From Variovorax atrisoli 110B (lineage in GTDB: Bacteria > Pseudomonadota > Gammaproteobacteria > Burkholderiales > Burkholderiaceae_C): a stretch of DNA of 64,000 nucleotides. The position numbers were made by a program, and so were the translations under genes. Positions 43,198 through 51,555 of this stretch are shown here, piece by piece. The first letter of the stretch is position 1. Each line of letters opens with the position of its first letter. The notes beneath the pieces were generated by a model. It was not told the DNA's origin. It made no database searches and saw nothing but the letters and a program-made list of their open reading frames with translations. The stretch covers positions 310,001 to 374,000 of the forward strand of contig NZ_KB907450.1 of the NCBI RefSeq assembly GCF_000382045.1. The letters are read 5' to 3'.

Positions 43198-43562
43198 CCG
43201 AGATTCCGGCTTCTTTGCTTCCGAGACTAGGCGCTCCCAGAGATGGGACGTCAGGGCGCGACAGCTGATGGCCTGTATGGGCTGAACCCAAGAAACACCG
43301 GCGGGGCACTACCGCACCCGCGCCGACGCAGCGTTGATGCAGCGACTGCGACAAGGACCATGCGAACGTGACTGGCAATAGCGCATGGGCCGAGGCAATG
43401 CATCCCTCTGGGAACTTGGGCTTGAAACCGACAGATGAGCGGACAGGCTGGAGAAGGTGACAACTGGTCACCCTGCCGAAGCTATGGCGAATTGCGCCGG
43501 GATTCCGGCAGAGGGGTGCGGGACATTGCGGCGTCCCTACCAACCCCTTCAGGAGCCGCACC
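43197..43562. other. Non-coding late control region
   Basis: No supportable gene in either strand. Contents: an imperfect copy of the palindrome (GCCGAGATTCCGGC, 43197) at the left and the full copy (43496) at the right. A perfect hairpin GGTGAC-AACTG-GTCACC lies at 43456-43472, and GTGACA at 43457 is a possible -35-like block. The rest has several self-complementary pieces. It holds the presumed late promoter and possibly a small RNA. Confidence 0.55.
43496..43529 (+). promoter_or_regulatory. Two-box motif, copy ahead of the late operon
   Basis: GCCGGGATTCCGGCA, 11 bases, GACATTGC. Identical boxes with identical spacing recur at 46967. The motif lies 34 bases upstream of the next ATG region (43563) and has no sigma-70 -35/-10 pattern, so it may be a phage-specific promoter or activator site. 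Confidence 0.55.
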
Positions 43563-43901
43563 ATGGGCCGCACTGCCTCCCCCGTCACCCCGGGCACCAA
43601 TCCCACTCCGGACGCATCCGAGGCTGAAGCCTCCCCCGTCACCCCGGGCACGGGCGAGACGAACACCGCAGCAGCGGGCACCGACCTTTCGGAAACCGTG
43701 AAGGCCCAAGCCGCCGAGATCGCCGAGCTCAAGGCCATGATGCGCACGATCGCGCGCAACCAGGTCGCCGCCGCCGTGCCCGAGAAGGTCGAGCTGCCGA
43801 GCATGGCCTCGGTCCTCGAATCGAAGCCGACCATCCCCGTGCTGACCGAGGACGGCTGGTACGTCCCGCTGGTCCACCCCACCGACCGCAAGGTGTCGTA
43901 A
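43563..43901 (+). CDS. Hypothetical protein, first gene of the late operon
   Basis: 112 residues. The N-terminal third is Pro/Thr-rich and includes a perfect 23-bp DNA repeat coding ASPVTPGT twice. A coiled segment (AAEIAELKAMMRTIARNQVAA) follows, then a conserved-looking end (PTIPVLTEDGWYVPLVHP). AGGAG precedes the ATG. It may be a small virion or scaffold-associated protein. No family recognised. Confidence 0.7.
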   Translation: MGRTASPVTPGTNPTPDASEAEASPVTPGTGETNTAAAGTDLSETVKAQAAEIAELKAMMRTIARNQVAAAVPEKVELPSMASVLESKPTIPVLTEDGWYVPLVHPTDRKVS

Positions 43902-43904
43902 GCC

Positions 43905-44111
43905 ATGTGCGGAGGTGGCGGCAGGGCTCCCGCGCCAGTGGAGCCGCGCGAAGACCCGCAGGTCGCGGCAGATCGTGCCGCGGCCGAAGCTGCGAGCAAG
44001 GCCAACGCCGAGGCTGCAGTGCGCAAGACCGCGCGCCGTGCATCCGCGCTCTCCACGGGCGCCGGCACCACGTCGGCGCTCAGCTACGGAAAAACCACCC
44101 TCGGGGAATAG
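43905..44111 (+). CDS. Small protein upstream of portal gene
   Basis: 68 residues (MCGGGGRAPAPVEPREDPQV start). The MCGGG beginning followed by an Ala-rich helix is a frequent sequence type next to portal genes of T7-like podoviruses. Tail ATGTTSALSYGKTTLGE. It ends directly before the portal ATG. Confidence 0.7.
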   Translation: MCGGGGRAPAPVEPREDPQVAADRAAAEAASKANAEAAVRKTARRASALSTGAGTTSALSYGKTTLGE

Positions 44112-45752
44112 ATGACCGAAGCAGCCGACCAACTGGACCGCCGCTACACCCAGTTGGCGGCGCAGCGACTCCCGCACGAGACGATCTGGCAGGAGGTCTT
44201 TGAATACCTCGCGCCAGAGCGTGCTGTCGGCTGGTACTCCTCACCCACCGAATCCGCCGGCACCACGGCCGCCAACCAGCGCGCGGTGCTCTACGACTCG
44301 ACCGCAATCGATGCTGGCGAAGTGCTCAAGTCCAACTTCGCCAGCTGGATGACGCCCGACAACTCGCGCTGGTTCGGCCTGGACGCTGGCCAGGACGACG
44401 AGCAGACGACCGCGTGGATGGACGGCGCGGCGCAGTTCCTCTTCGAGCACATCAACTCCGCGGGCTTCGGCGCGGTAGCCGGTGAGTGCTACAGCGACAT
44501 CGTGCCGGCGGGCTGGTTCGTTCTCTACATCGACGAGGGCAAGGACGAGCAGGGCCGGCCCATCGGTGGTTACAACTTCGAGCAGTGGCCGCTGTCTCAG
44601 TGCTTCGTGGCGAGCAGCAAGCCTGCCGGCCGCGTGGACACGATCTACCGGTGCTTCGACATGACGGTCGAGCAGGCTGTCGCCGAATACGGCCTCGACA
44701 AGGTGAGCGACGAGACCGCCAAGCTGTTCAACGACGGCAAGCTGACCGAGAAGGTGCCGATGCTCTGGGCCATCGAGCCGCGGCGCAAAGGCGAGTACGG
44801 CGCCGCGCTGTCGAAGAACCTGCCGTTCCGCTCCTGCCACATGGAGAAGCGCAAGAAGCACATCGTGCGCGAGTCGGGCTACCACGAGTTCCCGTGCGCC
44901 GTGCCGCGCTGGCGCCTGATCCCTGGCACGCCGTATGCCACGGGCCTCGGCTCCAACGTCCTGCCCGACGTGAAGACGCTCAACCAGATCAAGAAGCTCG
45001 AGCTGATGAGCCTCGACATCGCCGTGGGCGGCATGTGGAAGGCCGTGGATGACGGCGTGCTCAACCCGAAGACGATCCGCATCGGCCCGCGCAAGATCGT
45101 GGCCATGGCATCGCTGGAGAGCATGGCGCCGCTGGAGACGGGCGCGAACTTCAACGTGTCGTTCTCCAAGTGCCAAGACCTGCAGCAGGGCATCCGCCGG
45201 GCGCTGCTGGCCGACATGCTCACGCCCCAGGGCGGCCCGGTGCGCAGCGCCACAGAGATCGCTCGCGACATGAACCAGATCCGGCAGCTCATGGCGCCGC
45301 TGGTCGGCCGCTTCCAGTCCGAGTTCCTGCAGGTCACGGTCGAGCGCTGCTTCAACATCGCCTATCGCGCGGGCGCGCTGGTCGCCAAGCTGGGCCCGGT
45401 GCCCGAGGGCCTGCTCGAAGGCGACTACACCGTGAAGTACATCAGCCCGCTGGCACGCAGCCAGCTCATGGAAGAAGTCACGGCGATCGACACCTTCGTG
45501 GCCGGCCTGCTCGCGCTCGCTGGCTCGACGCAGGACATGACCGTCCTCGACAACATCAAGCTCGACGATGCCAACTACGAGAAGGGCAAGGCCCTAGGCG
45601 TGCCGGCCAAGCTGCTGCGCGGTCCTGAAGAGCTGGCCGAGAAGCGCGAGATGGACAACCGGAACCGGCAGCAAGCCCAGCAGGACCAACAGGCCCAGGC
45701 GCTGCAGATGAAGGCCGGCGAGACGGCCATCGACGCTGCCGTAGCCGCATGA
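44112..45752 (+). CDS. Portal (head-to-tail connecting) protein
   Basis: 546 residues, in the range of T7 gp8 (536). The start (QLDRRYTQLAAQRLPHETIWQEVFEYLAPER) and the SADEVLKSNFASWMTP-type region match head-tail connector proteins (Head-tail_con family). The middle has SYRCFDMTVEQAVAEYGL-like and CHMEKRKKHIVRESGYHEFP. The Gln-rich end (RQQAQQDQQAQALQ) is disordered. Twelve copies form the portal vertex through which DNA is packaged. Overlaps the following gene by 4 bases. Confidence 0.93.
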   Translation: MTEAADQLDRRYTQLAAQRLPHETIWQEVFEYLAPERAVGWYSSPTESAGTTAANQRAVLYDSTAIDAGEVLKSNFASWMTPDNSRWFGLDAGQDDEQTTAWMDGAAQFLFEHINSAGFGAVAGECYSDIVPAGWFVLYIDEGKDEQGRPIGGYNFEQWPLSQCFVASSKPAGRVDTIYRCFDMTVEQAVAEYGLDKVSDETAKLFNDGKLTEKVPMLWAIEPRRKGEYGAALSKNLPFRSCHMEKRKKHIVRESGYHEFPCAVPRWRLIPGTPYATGLGSNVLPDVKTLNQIKKLELMSLDIAVGGMWKAVDDGVLNPKTIRIGPRKIVAMASLESMAPLETGANFNVSFSKCQDLQQGIRRALLADMLTPQGGPVRSATEIARDMNQIRQLMAPLVGRFQSEFLQVTVERCFNIAYRAGALVAKLGPVPEGLLEGDYTVKYISPLARSQLMEEVTAIDTFVAGLLALAGSTQDMTVLDNIKLDDANYEKGKALGVPAKLLRGPEELAEKREMDNRNRQQAQQDQQAQALQMKAGETAIDAAVAA

Positions 45753-45997
45753 GCCGCGATGTTTCGCCAGAACAGCTCCCCGAGCTGTATCGCCAGATCT
45801 TCGAAGTCGACAAGCGCGGCGCGCAGATCCTTGAAGACCTCGTGCGCCGCTATAGCAAACCGGCTGTCGTCGAGGGCGGCATCGACGCCGTGATCAAGAC
45901 CTATCACCGCATGGGCGAGCACGAAGTCGTGCAGCACATCATCCGCATGATCAACCGGGCCAATTCCGTGCCCGACACCCAGGAGAACGAACCATGA
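45749..45997 (+). CDS. Bbp19-like small structural protein
   Basis: 82 residues (MSRDVSPEQLPELYRQIFEV, then DLVRRYSKP and HEVVQHIIRMINRA). The pattern of a short helical protein ending in a V-x-x-I-I-R-M-I motif resembles the Bbp19-type domain of Bordetella phage BPP-1. Location between portal and scaffold fits a virion or assembly accessory. Coupled on both sides by ATGA overlaps. Confidence 0.68.
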   Translation: MSRDVSPEQLPELYRQIFEVDKRGAQILEDLVRRYSKPAVVEGGIDAVIKTYHRMGEHEVVQHIIRMINRANSVPDTQENEP

Positions 45998-46896
45998 ACT
46001 TCGGAGCACGACATGTCTACATGGAAGGAGAAGCTGGCGCGGCTGGCGGTGGCGATGGTGCAGCGGGTGCCGCAGCCGGTGCCGCCGGCAGTGGTGCAGG
46101 AGCCGCCGGCGGTCAACCGGGCGCAGCGGCGGGCTCAGGCGCGGCAGCAGGCGGCGAAGGCAATCCAGCAGGCTCGGCGCTGAGCGGCGGCAACGAGTGG
46201 ACCCCGCAGTCCATCCCCGAGAAGTTCCGCGTCAACGGCGCCGATGGTGAGCTCGACCTCGTGGCGTCGCTGCGCAAGGTCGACGAGCACCGCAGCGCGC
46301 TGGAGAAGCGCATGGGCAGCGGCGACATCCGCCCCAAGACGGCCGACGAGTACAAGTTGCCGGACAACGACACGTTCAAGTCGCTGCAGCTCGATGATGC
46401 TACGGCCAAGGCTTTCAAGGAAAAGGCCCACGGCTGGGGGCTGAGCCAGAGCCAGTACGAGAACGTGATGAACGAGTGGGCCACGCTGGCGCCCAGCCTG
46501 GTGGGCGCGGGCCAGGCTGAGACGGTCGAGACGGCCGTCGCTGAACTGAAAAAGACCTGGGGCAACGACTACGACGCCAACATCAGGGCATCGTTCTCTG
46601 CCGCCGTGAAGGTCGGCGCCGCGGCCGGCTTCACCTACGACGAGGTGGACAAGGCCATCGGCAACAACCCGGTCGCGATCCGCATGTTCGCTGCGCTGTC
46701 GAAGGAGATGGGCGAGGACGCGACGCCGGCCGCAGCCAACGGCGGGACTGGTGGCGGCGCGCAGACGGCGGCCGACTTCCTGACCGAGAACTTCGCGGCC
46801 TACAGCGATCCGAAAGACCCGAAGCACAAGTCCGTGACCGAGCGCTACAGCGCGCTGCTCGCGCGCGAGACGAAGGGCAAGAACGAACCGATCTGA
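45994..46896 (+). CDS. Scaffolding protein
   Basis: 300 residues (alternative start ATG 46021). The N-terminal 60 residues are a Gly/Ala-rich disordered region. The remainder is charged and helical (LDLVASLRKVDEHRSALEKRM, EKAHGWGLSQSQYENVMNEWATLA, LKKTWGNDYDANI). It has the composition of phage scaffolds (T7 gp9-like) and lies between portal and capsid as in T7. It would direct procapsid assembly and leave before maturation. Confidence 0.85.
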   Translation: MNFGARHVYMEGEAGAAGGGDGAAGAAAGAAGSGAGAAGGQPGAAAGSGAAAGGEGNPAGSALSGGNEWTPQSIPEKFRVNGADGELDLVASLRKVDEHRSALEKRMGSGDIRPKTADEYKLPDNDTFKSLQLDDATAKAFKEKAHGWGLSQSQYENVMNEWATLAPSLVGAGQAETVETAVAELKKTWGNDYDANIRASFSAAVKVGAAAGFTYDEVDKAIGNNPVAIRMFAALSKEMGEDATPAAANGGTGGGAQTAADFLTENFAAYSDPKDPKHKSVTERYSALLARETKGKNEPI

Positions 46897-46931
46897 GCGT
46901 GGGCGTCTCCTTGGTCGAGCAGTCGACCTTC

Positions 46932-46966
46932 AGCCCGCCAGCGAAAGCTGAGCGGGCTTTTCTTTT
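46932..46966 (+). terminator. Intrinsic terminator between scaffold and capsid genes
   Basis: AGCCCGC-CAGC-GAAA-GCTG-A-GCGGGCT followed by TTTTCTTTT. A strong stem-loop with a GNRA-type tetraloop. It ends the portal-scaffold transcript just before the second two-box motif. Confidence 0.9.
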
Positions 46967-47000
46967 GCCGGGATTCCGGCACGTCGAAATCTGACATTGC
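46967..47000 (+). promoter_or_regulatory. Two-box motif, copy upstream of the capsid gene
   Basis: GCCGGGATTCCGGCA, 11 bases, GACATTGC, identical in both boxes and spacing to 43496. It begins directly after the T-run of the terminator and 119 bases before the capsid ATG, exactly where a new promoter would be needed. No sigma-70 boxes overlap it. Confidence 0.55.
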
Positions 47001-47118
47001 AGGCCACGGCCCCGCTTGGCATGCGGGATCACCGAGAAGCCCGCAGCAGCCAGCGACGCAGGCCCGGCAACGGATCACCTGAACGGCGAACACCAGTTCA
47101 AAACTTCAGGAGTTCTCA

Positions 47119-47979
47119 ATGACCGATACCGTGACCCGCCAGTTCGTAACGCAGTTCGATTCCTCGCTGCGCCTGCTGGCCCAACAGAAGGATTCCCGCC
47201 TCCGCGCCACCGTCTTCGACCGCGGCACCATCGAGGGCGCGAGCTTCACGATCAACAACCTCGGCGCCGTCGAGATGGACGAGAACGTCACCCGCCACGG
47301 TGACACCATCTGGTCCGACATCGACCACACCGCGCGCACCGTGCCGATGCGCGACTTCTTCAAGGCTCTGCCGCTGGACAAGGCGGACATCCCGAAGATG
47401 AAGGTCAACCCGGTGACGGGCGGCCAGTACATGCAGCAGCTCGTCGCCGCGCGCAACCGCAAGATCGACGACATCATCTTCGCGGCTGCCCTGGGCACGA
47501 TCAACAGCGTGGACGGCACGACCGGCCCCTACACGCTGCCCGCCGGCCAGATCATCGCCGCCGGTGGCACGGGCCTGACCAAGGCCAAGATCATCCAGGC
47601 CCGCGCGATCTTCCGCGCCAACGAGACCGACGACGAGGAGCTGTTCTTCCTGTGGGACTCGCTCGCCATGACCCAGATCCTGAGCGACACCACGCTCACG
47701 AGCGCGGACTTCATGGCCGGCAAGATGATCCAGGAAGGCAACATCGCCAACAAGTGGCTCGGCTTCACCTGGATCCCGTACGAGCGCACCACGGTTGCCG
47801 GCGCCGTGCACACCACGGCCGCCTACGCCAAGAGCGCCATCCACTTCGGCATGGGCTTCGAAGAAGGCAGCGTCGATAAGCGCCCCGACAAGAAGAACTC
47901 GCTGCAGGTGTCGATGGCCGGCAGCTACGGCGCAGGCCGCCAGGACGAGAAGAAGGTCGTCCAAGTCTCGTTCCAGTAA
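47119..47979 (+). CDS. Major capsid protein
   Basis: 286 residues. Recognised by position after scaffold and by sequences such as DRGTIEGASFTINNLGAVEMDEN, DLDKADIPKMKVNPVTG-type and IRKIDDIIFAAALGT. The C-terminus has AYAKSAIHFGMGFEEGSVDKRPDKKNS. It should be an HK97-fold subunit of the head. AGGAG lies 7 bases upstream of the ATG. It is flanked by terminators at 46932 and 48510, so with 48022-48483 it forms a strongly expressed unit. Confidence 0.9.
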   Translation: MTDTVTRQFVTQFDSSLRLLAQQKDSRLRATVFDRGTIEGASFTINNLGAVEMDENVTRHGDTIWSDIDHTARTVPMRDFFKALPLDKADIPKMKVNPVTGGQYMQQLVAARNRKIDDIIFAAALGTINSVDGTTGPYTLPAGQIIAAGGTGLTKAKIIQARAIFRANETDDEELFFLWDSLAMTQILSDTTLTSADFMAGKMIQEGNIANKWLGFTWIPYERTTVAGAVHTTAAYAKSAIHFGMGFEEGSVDKRPDKKNSLQVSMAGSYGAGRQDEKKVVQVSFQ

Positions 47980-48021
47980 TCGCTGGCGCGAACCCCGGAC
48001 CAACTCCCAGGAGAAAACGAA

Positions 48022-48483
48022 ATGGCTGAACTTCTCACCGTCACCCGCACCCAGGTGGCACAGACCGCAGGCACCAAGGCGCCCGCGGCTTCCTTCAACC
48101 GCATGCGCGTCGCTGTCATCGAGACGCCCGCGGCCTACGCAGCGCCCGCGCAGAACGACACGGCCGGCACCTCCATCGTGCTGCCGCAGGGTTCGCGCCT
48201 GCTGCTGCCCGTCACCGTGTCGTGCGCCGCTGGCACCGCGTCGAGCACGCTGTCGGTGGGCCTGCGCGACCCAAAAACCAAGGTGGCCATCGACGCGACG
48301 GCCGTGGTCAACGCGGCGGCGATCAACGCAGCGTCCACCTCGCAGGTCAACACCGGCACGAAGACGATCAACGGCCAGACCTACCTGCTGCCGCAGGACT
48401 GCGAGCTGTACCTGACGTTCGGCGGCGCCGCAGGCTCTGCCAACCAGGCGATCCGCGTCGAAGTCCCGTTCGTCGCACCGTAA
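48022..48483 (+). CDS. Head decoration / minor head protein
   Basis: 153 residues. Beta-rich and Ala/Thr-rich (RLLLPVTVSCAAGTASSTLSV, then PQDCELYLTFGGAAG), typical of small capsid-decorating proteins. It lies directly behind the capsid gene and ahead of a terminator, with AGGAG before the ATG. No specific family name can be given. Confidence 0.7.
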   Translation: MAELLTVTRTQVAQTAGTKAPAASFNRMRVAVIETPAAYAAPAQNDTAGTSIVLPQGSRLLLPVTVSCAAGTASSTLSVGLRDPKTKVAIDATAVVNAAAINAASTSQVNTGTKTINGQTYLLPQDCELYLTFGGAAGSANQAIRVEVPFVAP

Positions 48484-48509
48484 CCAAGGGGTCCGCCCCT
48501 GCAACCGGA

Positions 48510-48536
48510 GGGGGAGGCCACGCCTTCCCCTTTTTT
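48510..48536 (+). terminator. Intrinsic terminator after the capsid unit
   Basis: GGGGGAGGC-CAC-GCCTTCCCC (9-bp stem with one G.T) followed by TTTTTT. The tail genes start 18 bases beyond, so they need read-through or antitermination. Confidence 0.9.
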
Positions 48537-48553
48537 CGTTTCTGGAGAAGCCG

Positions 48554-49132
48554 ATGTCCACCTCGATCTCGATCTGTTCCAACGCGCTGCTGCAGCTGGG
48601 CAAGGCCCCCATCGCTTCCTTCAGCGAGCCCGGCGACCTTGCGCGCCTGTGCTCCAACCTCTACGGCCCGGAGCGCGATTCGATCCTGCGTGAGAACGAC
48701 TGGAACTGCGCGATCAAGCGCGACGTGCTGGCACCGATGGCGACGACGCCCGCCTTCGGTTTCTCCGCGCAGTTCGCGCTGCCCAGCGATTACCTGCGCA
48801 TGATCAGCATCGGCGACTGGAAGGTGGGCATGCCCGCATGCAACCGCTTCAAGGTCGAGGGGCGCCGGATCCTGGCGAGCGGCACGGCTCTGCCGATCGT
48901 GTACGTCTTCCGAAACGACCAGGAGGCAACCTGGGACTCGAAGCTCGTGGAGCTCATGACCGCCCGCATGCTCTGGAAGCTGGCATACCCGGTCACCCAG
49001 TCCACCACGCTGCGCGACGAGCTGAAAGCCGAGTACATCGCCATGGCGAAGTCCGCCCGCGCAATTGATGCCCAGGAGAACCCGAGCGACGCCCTGAGCG
49101 ACGACTTCACGCTGATCACGGGGCGGATGTAA
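48554..49132 (+). CDS. Tail tubular protein A-like (gp11)
   Basis: 192 residues. MSTSISICSNALLQLGKAPI and NDWNCAIKRDVLAP are typical of T7 gp11-like proteins of podoviruses, as is ATWDSKLVELMTARMLWKLAYP. It should form the gatekeeper ring between portal and nozzle. GGAG precedes the start. Its stop overlaps the next start by one base. Confidence 0.85.
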   Translation: MSTSISICSNALLQLGKAPIASFSEPGDLARLCSNLYGPERDSILRENDWNCAIKRDVLAPMATTPAFGFSAQFALPSDYLRMISIGDWKVGMPACNRFKVEGRRILASGTALPIVYVFRNDQEATWDSKLVELMTARMLWKLAYPVTQSTTLRDELKAEYIAMAKSARAIDAQENPSDALSDDFTLITGRM

Positions 49133-51552
49133 TGGCTCGCGCTTCGCTGATCCAGACCAATTTCACCGGCGGTGAGCTTTCCCCCGCCATCGCGCTCGGC
49201 CGCGTCGACATCGCCAAGTACAACAACGGCGCGCGCCGGATCGAGAACTGCGTGCTCACGGTGCAAGGTGGCGCCAAGCGCCGGCCGGGCACGCGCTTCA
49301 TCCGCGCGACGAAGGATCAGACCAAGGTGGCGCGGCTGATCGATTTCGTCTTCAACCGCGGCCAGGCCTACGTGCTCGAGATGGGCGAAGGCTACATCCG
49401 CTTCATCAAGGACCGCGCCCATGTGCTGCTGTCCGGCTCGCCCTACGAAGTCGTCTCCCCCTACACCGCCGCGCAGCTCCCGACCGTCAACTATGTGCAG
49501 AAGGCGGACACGGCGTTCTTGGTGCACGAGAACGTGTTCCCGTACCGCCTGCAGCGCTTCGCGGATTCGCAGTGGGGCATGGCGAGCATCCCCTTCATCA
49601 CGGCACCCTTTGAGGAGCAGGGCGACTACCTTGAGGTGGCGCTGACGCTCAGCCAGACCGGCGTGGGCCCGGCGACCGTGACGGCAGCGAGCACCATCTT
49701 CCTGAACTCGGACGTCGGGCGGCACATCCTCTACGGTGGCGGCGACGCGCTGATCACCGGTTTCGTCGACAACTTCCATCTCAACATCACGATCCGCACG
49801 CCGTTCCCGACGGTGAACCTGCCGGCCTTCGGGTGGAACCTCGACGGCAGCCCGCAAATGGGCATCGCGCCTTCGAGCGTCGGCACCATCGGCCAGATCA
49901 TCTCGCTGTCGTCGGACTATGCCTTCTATGAACCGGCGAAGACCATCGGCGCGATGATCGCCAACGGGCTGAATGGCGTGATCGCCACCGTCACCGGACA
50001 TGGCTATTCCACCGGCGACACCATCTCGCACTTCACCACGGGCGGCGCCGCCTTGAACGGTTCGTATGTCATCACGGTGATCGACGCCAACACGTACACC
50101 TACCAGGCGGTCGGCACTGGCGGGGTCGTCGGCGGCTCTGCTCGCCGGCTGCTGGCGTCGCCGGACGGCCGCGTGTTCCGGGCGAACGACGTGGGCAAGG
50201 TGATCTCCGTGAACGGTGGCCTCGTCGAGATCGTTTCGGTGCCGAGCAACACGATCGCCAACGTGAAGGTGCTGCGTCCGCTCACGTCCATCGTGCCCGC
50301 GGGCGCGAACGCCTGGACGATGGAGAGCCCTGCATGGAATGCACGCCAGGGCTACCCGCGCGCGGTGACGATCAACAAGCAGCGCCTGATCTTCGGCGGC
50401 TCGCAGGGCTACCCGCAGAACGTGTGGGCCAGCCGCATTCAGGAATACCTGAACTTCCAGTTCGGCACCAACGACGACGACGCCTTCCGCTTCGAGCTCG
50501 ACGGGCCACGCAACAGCCCGATTCGCCACCTGGTGCCGGCGCGCCAGATGCTCGTGCTGACCGAGGCGGACGAGATGAGCCTCAAGGGTGGCCAGGAGAA
50601 GCCGATCACCGCCACCAACATCCAGAAGACCGACGAGTCCACGGTCGGAGCCAGCTCGGTGCGGCCAGTCAAGATCGGCAACGAGATGATCTTCGTGCAG
50701 GCGGCCGGGAAGAAGATCTCGGCCATCGGCTACCGCTACGAGATCGACGGGTTCTCGTCGCCGGACCGCACGGTCTTCGCTTCCCACATCACCGGGCCGG
50801 GCGTCACCCAGGTGGCGCACCAGAAGGAGCCGGACTCCGCGCTCTACGCTGTGCGGTCGGATGGCCAGATGGCGGTGTGCGCCTACGACATCGAGCAGGA
50901 GGTCACCGGCTGGTCGCGGTGGATCACGAACGGCGCATTCGAGTCGGTGGCCACGATCCCGACAGCCACCGGCGAGGATGCCTACAGCATCGTCCGGCGC
51001 ACCGTCGGCGGCACCACGAAACGCTACGTCGAGGTGTTCGACCCCGACATGCTGGTGGACTGCGGCATCAGCGGAACTCACCCGACCGGGCAGGCCACGT
51101 GGACAGGGCTTGACCACCTCGAAGGCGAAACCGTCCAAGCGTGGGCCGATGGCGCGTATCTGGGAACCTACGAGGTGTCCGGTGGTTCGGTCACTCTGAC
51201 GCGGCCGGCCAAGTCGGTGCAGATCGGCCTCGGCTTCACCTGCCTGATCGAGATGCTGCAGCCCGAGTCCGGCGGCAATGGCACGACAGCGCAAGGCTCG
51301 CAGGTGCACGTGAACGAGGTGATCCTGCGCGTGCTCGACACCACCGCGGCCGTGATCAATGGCCAGGAGATCGAGTTCCGCCGCTTCGGCGCCGACCTGC
51401 TGGACGTGCCGCCGCCCGTGTTCTCCGGCGACGTGCGCAAGACCACGCTCTCGGACGAGATCTACCGCACGAGCCAGATCATCACCCAACCGTACCCGCT
51501 GCCGTTCCATCTGCTGGACGTCATCCGGCGCGTCACGATCAACGAGGGGTAG
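49132..51552 (+). CDS. Tail tubular protein B-like (gp12) nozzle protein
   Basis: 806 residues, near T7 gp12 (794). The front end (LIQTNFTGGELSPAIALGRVDIAKYNNGARRIENC, then VQGGAKRRPGTRFI) is the hallmark of podoviral nozzle proteins. The body holds beta repeats including a DANTYTYQAVGTGG region typical of E1 FCCH-like insertions. It should form the tail nozzle with A. Overlaps the preceding stop by one base. Confidence 0.88.
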   Translation: MARASLIQTNFTGGELSPAIALGRVDIAKYNNGARRIENCVLTVQGGAKRRPGTRFIRATKDQTKVARLIDFVFNRGQAYVLEMGEGYIRFIKDRAHVLLSGSPYEVVSPYTAAQLPTVNYVQKADTAFLVHENVFPYRLQRFADSQWGMASIPFITAPFEEQGDYLEVALTLSQTGVGPATVTAASTIFLNSDVGRHILYGGGDALITGFVDNFHLNITIRTPFPTVNLPAFGWNLDGSPQMGIAPSSVGTIGQIISLSSDYAFYEPAKTIGAMIANGLNGVIATVTGHGYSTGDTISHFTTGGAALNGSYVITVIDANTYTYQAVGTGGVVGGSARRLLASPDGRVFRANDVGKVISVNGGLVEIVSVPSNTIANVKVLRPLTSIVPAGANAWTMESPAWNARQGYPRAVTINKQRLIFGGSQGYPQNVWASRIQEYLNFQFGTNDDDAFRFELDGPRNSPIRHLVPARQMLVLTEADEMSLKGGQEKPITATNIQKTDESTVGASSVRPVKIGNEMIFVQAAGKKISAIGYRYEIDGFSSPDRTVFASHITGPGVTQVAHQKEPDSALYAVRSDGQMAVCAYDIEQEVTGWSRWITNGAFESVATIPTATGEDAYSIVRRTVGGTTKRYVEVFDPDMLVDCGISGTHPTGQATWTGLDHLEGETVQAWADGAYLGTYEVSGGSVTLTRPAKSVQIGLGFTCLIEMLQPESGGNGTTAQGSQVHVNEVILRVLDTTAAVINGQEIEFRRFGADLLDVPPPVFSGDVRKTTLSDEIYRTSQIITQPYPLPFHLLDVIRRVTINEG

Positions 51553-51555
51553 CCC

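Noticed and set aside
43197..43562. tRNA gene within the phage non-coding block
   Set aside because: No acceptor stem/T-loop combination could be folded; GCTTGAAACC-like stretch is not a T-arm.
43190..44071. Long minus-strand open frame across the late control region and the first late gene
   Set aside because: Shadow of plus-strand genes in GC-rich DNA; Ser/Ala/Arg-rich without domain, no ribosome site.
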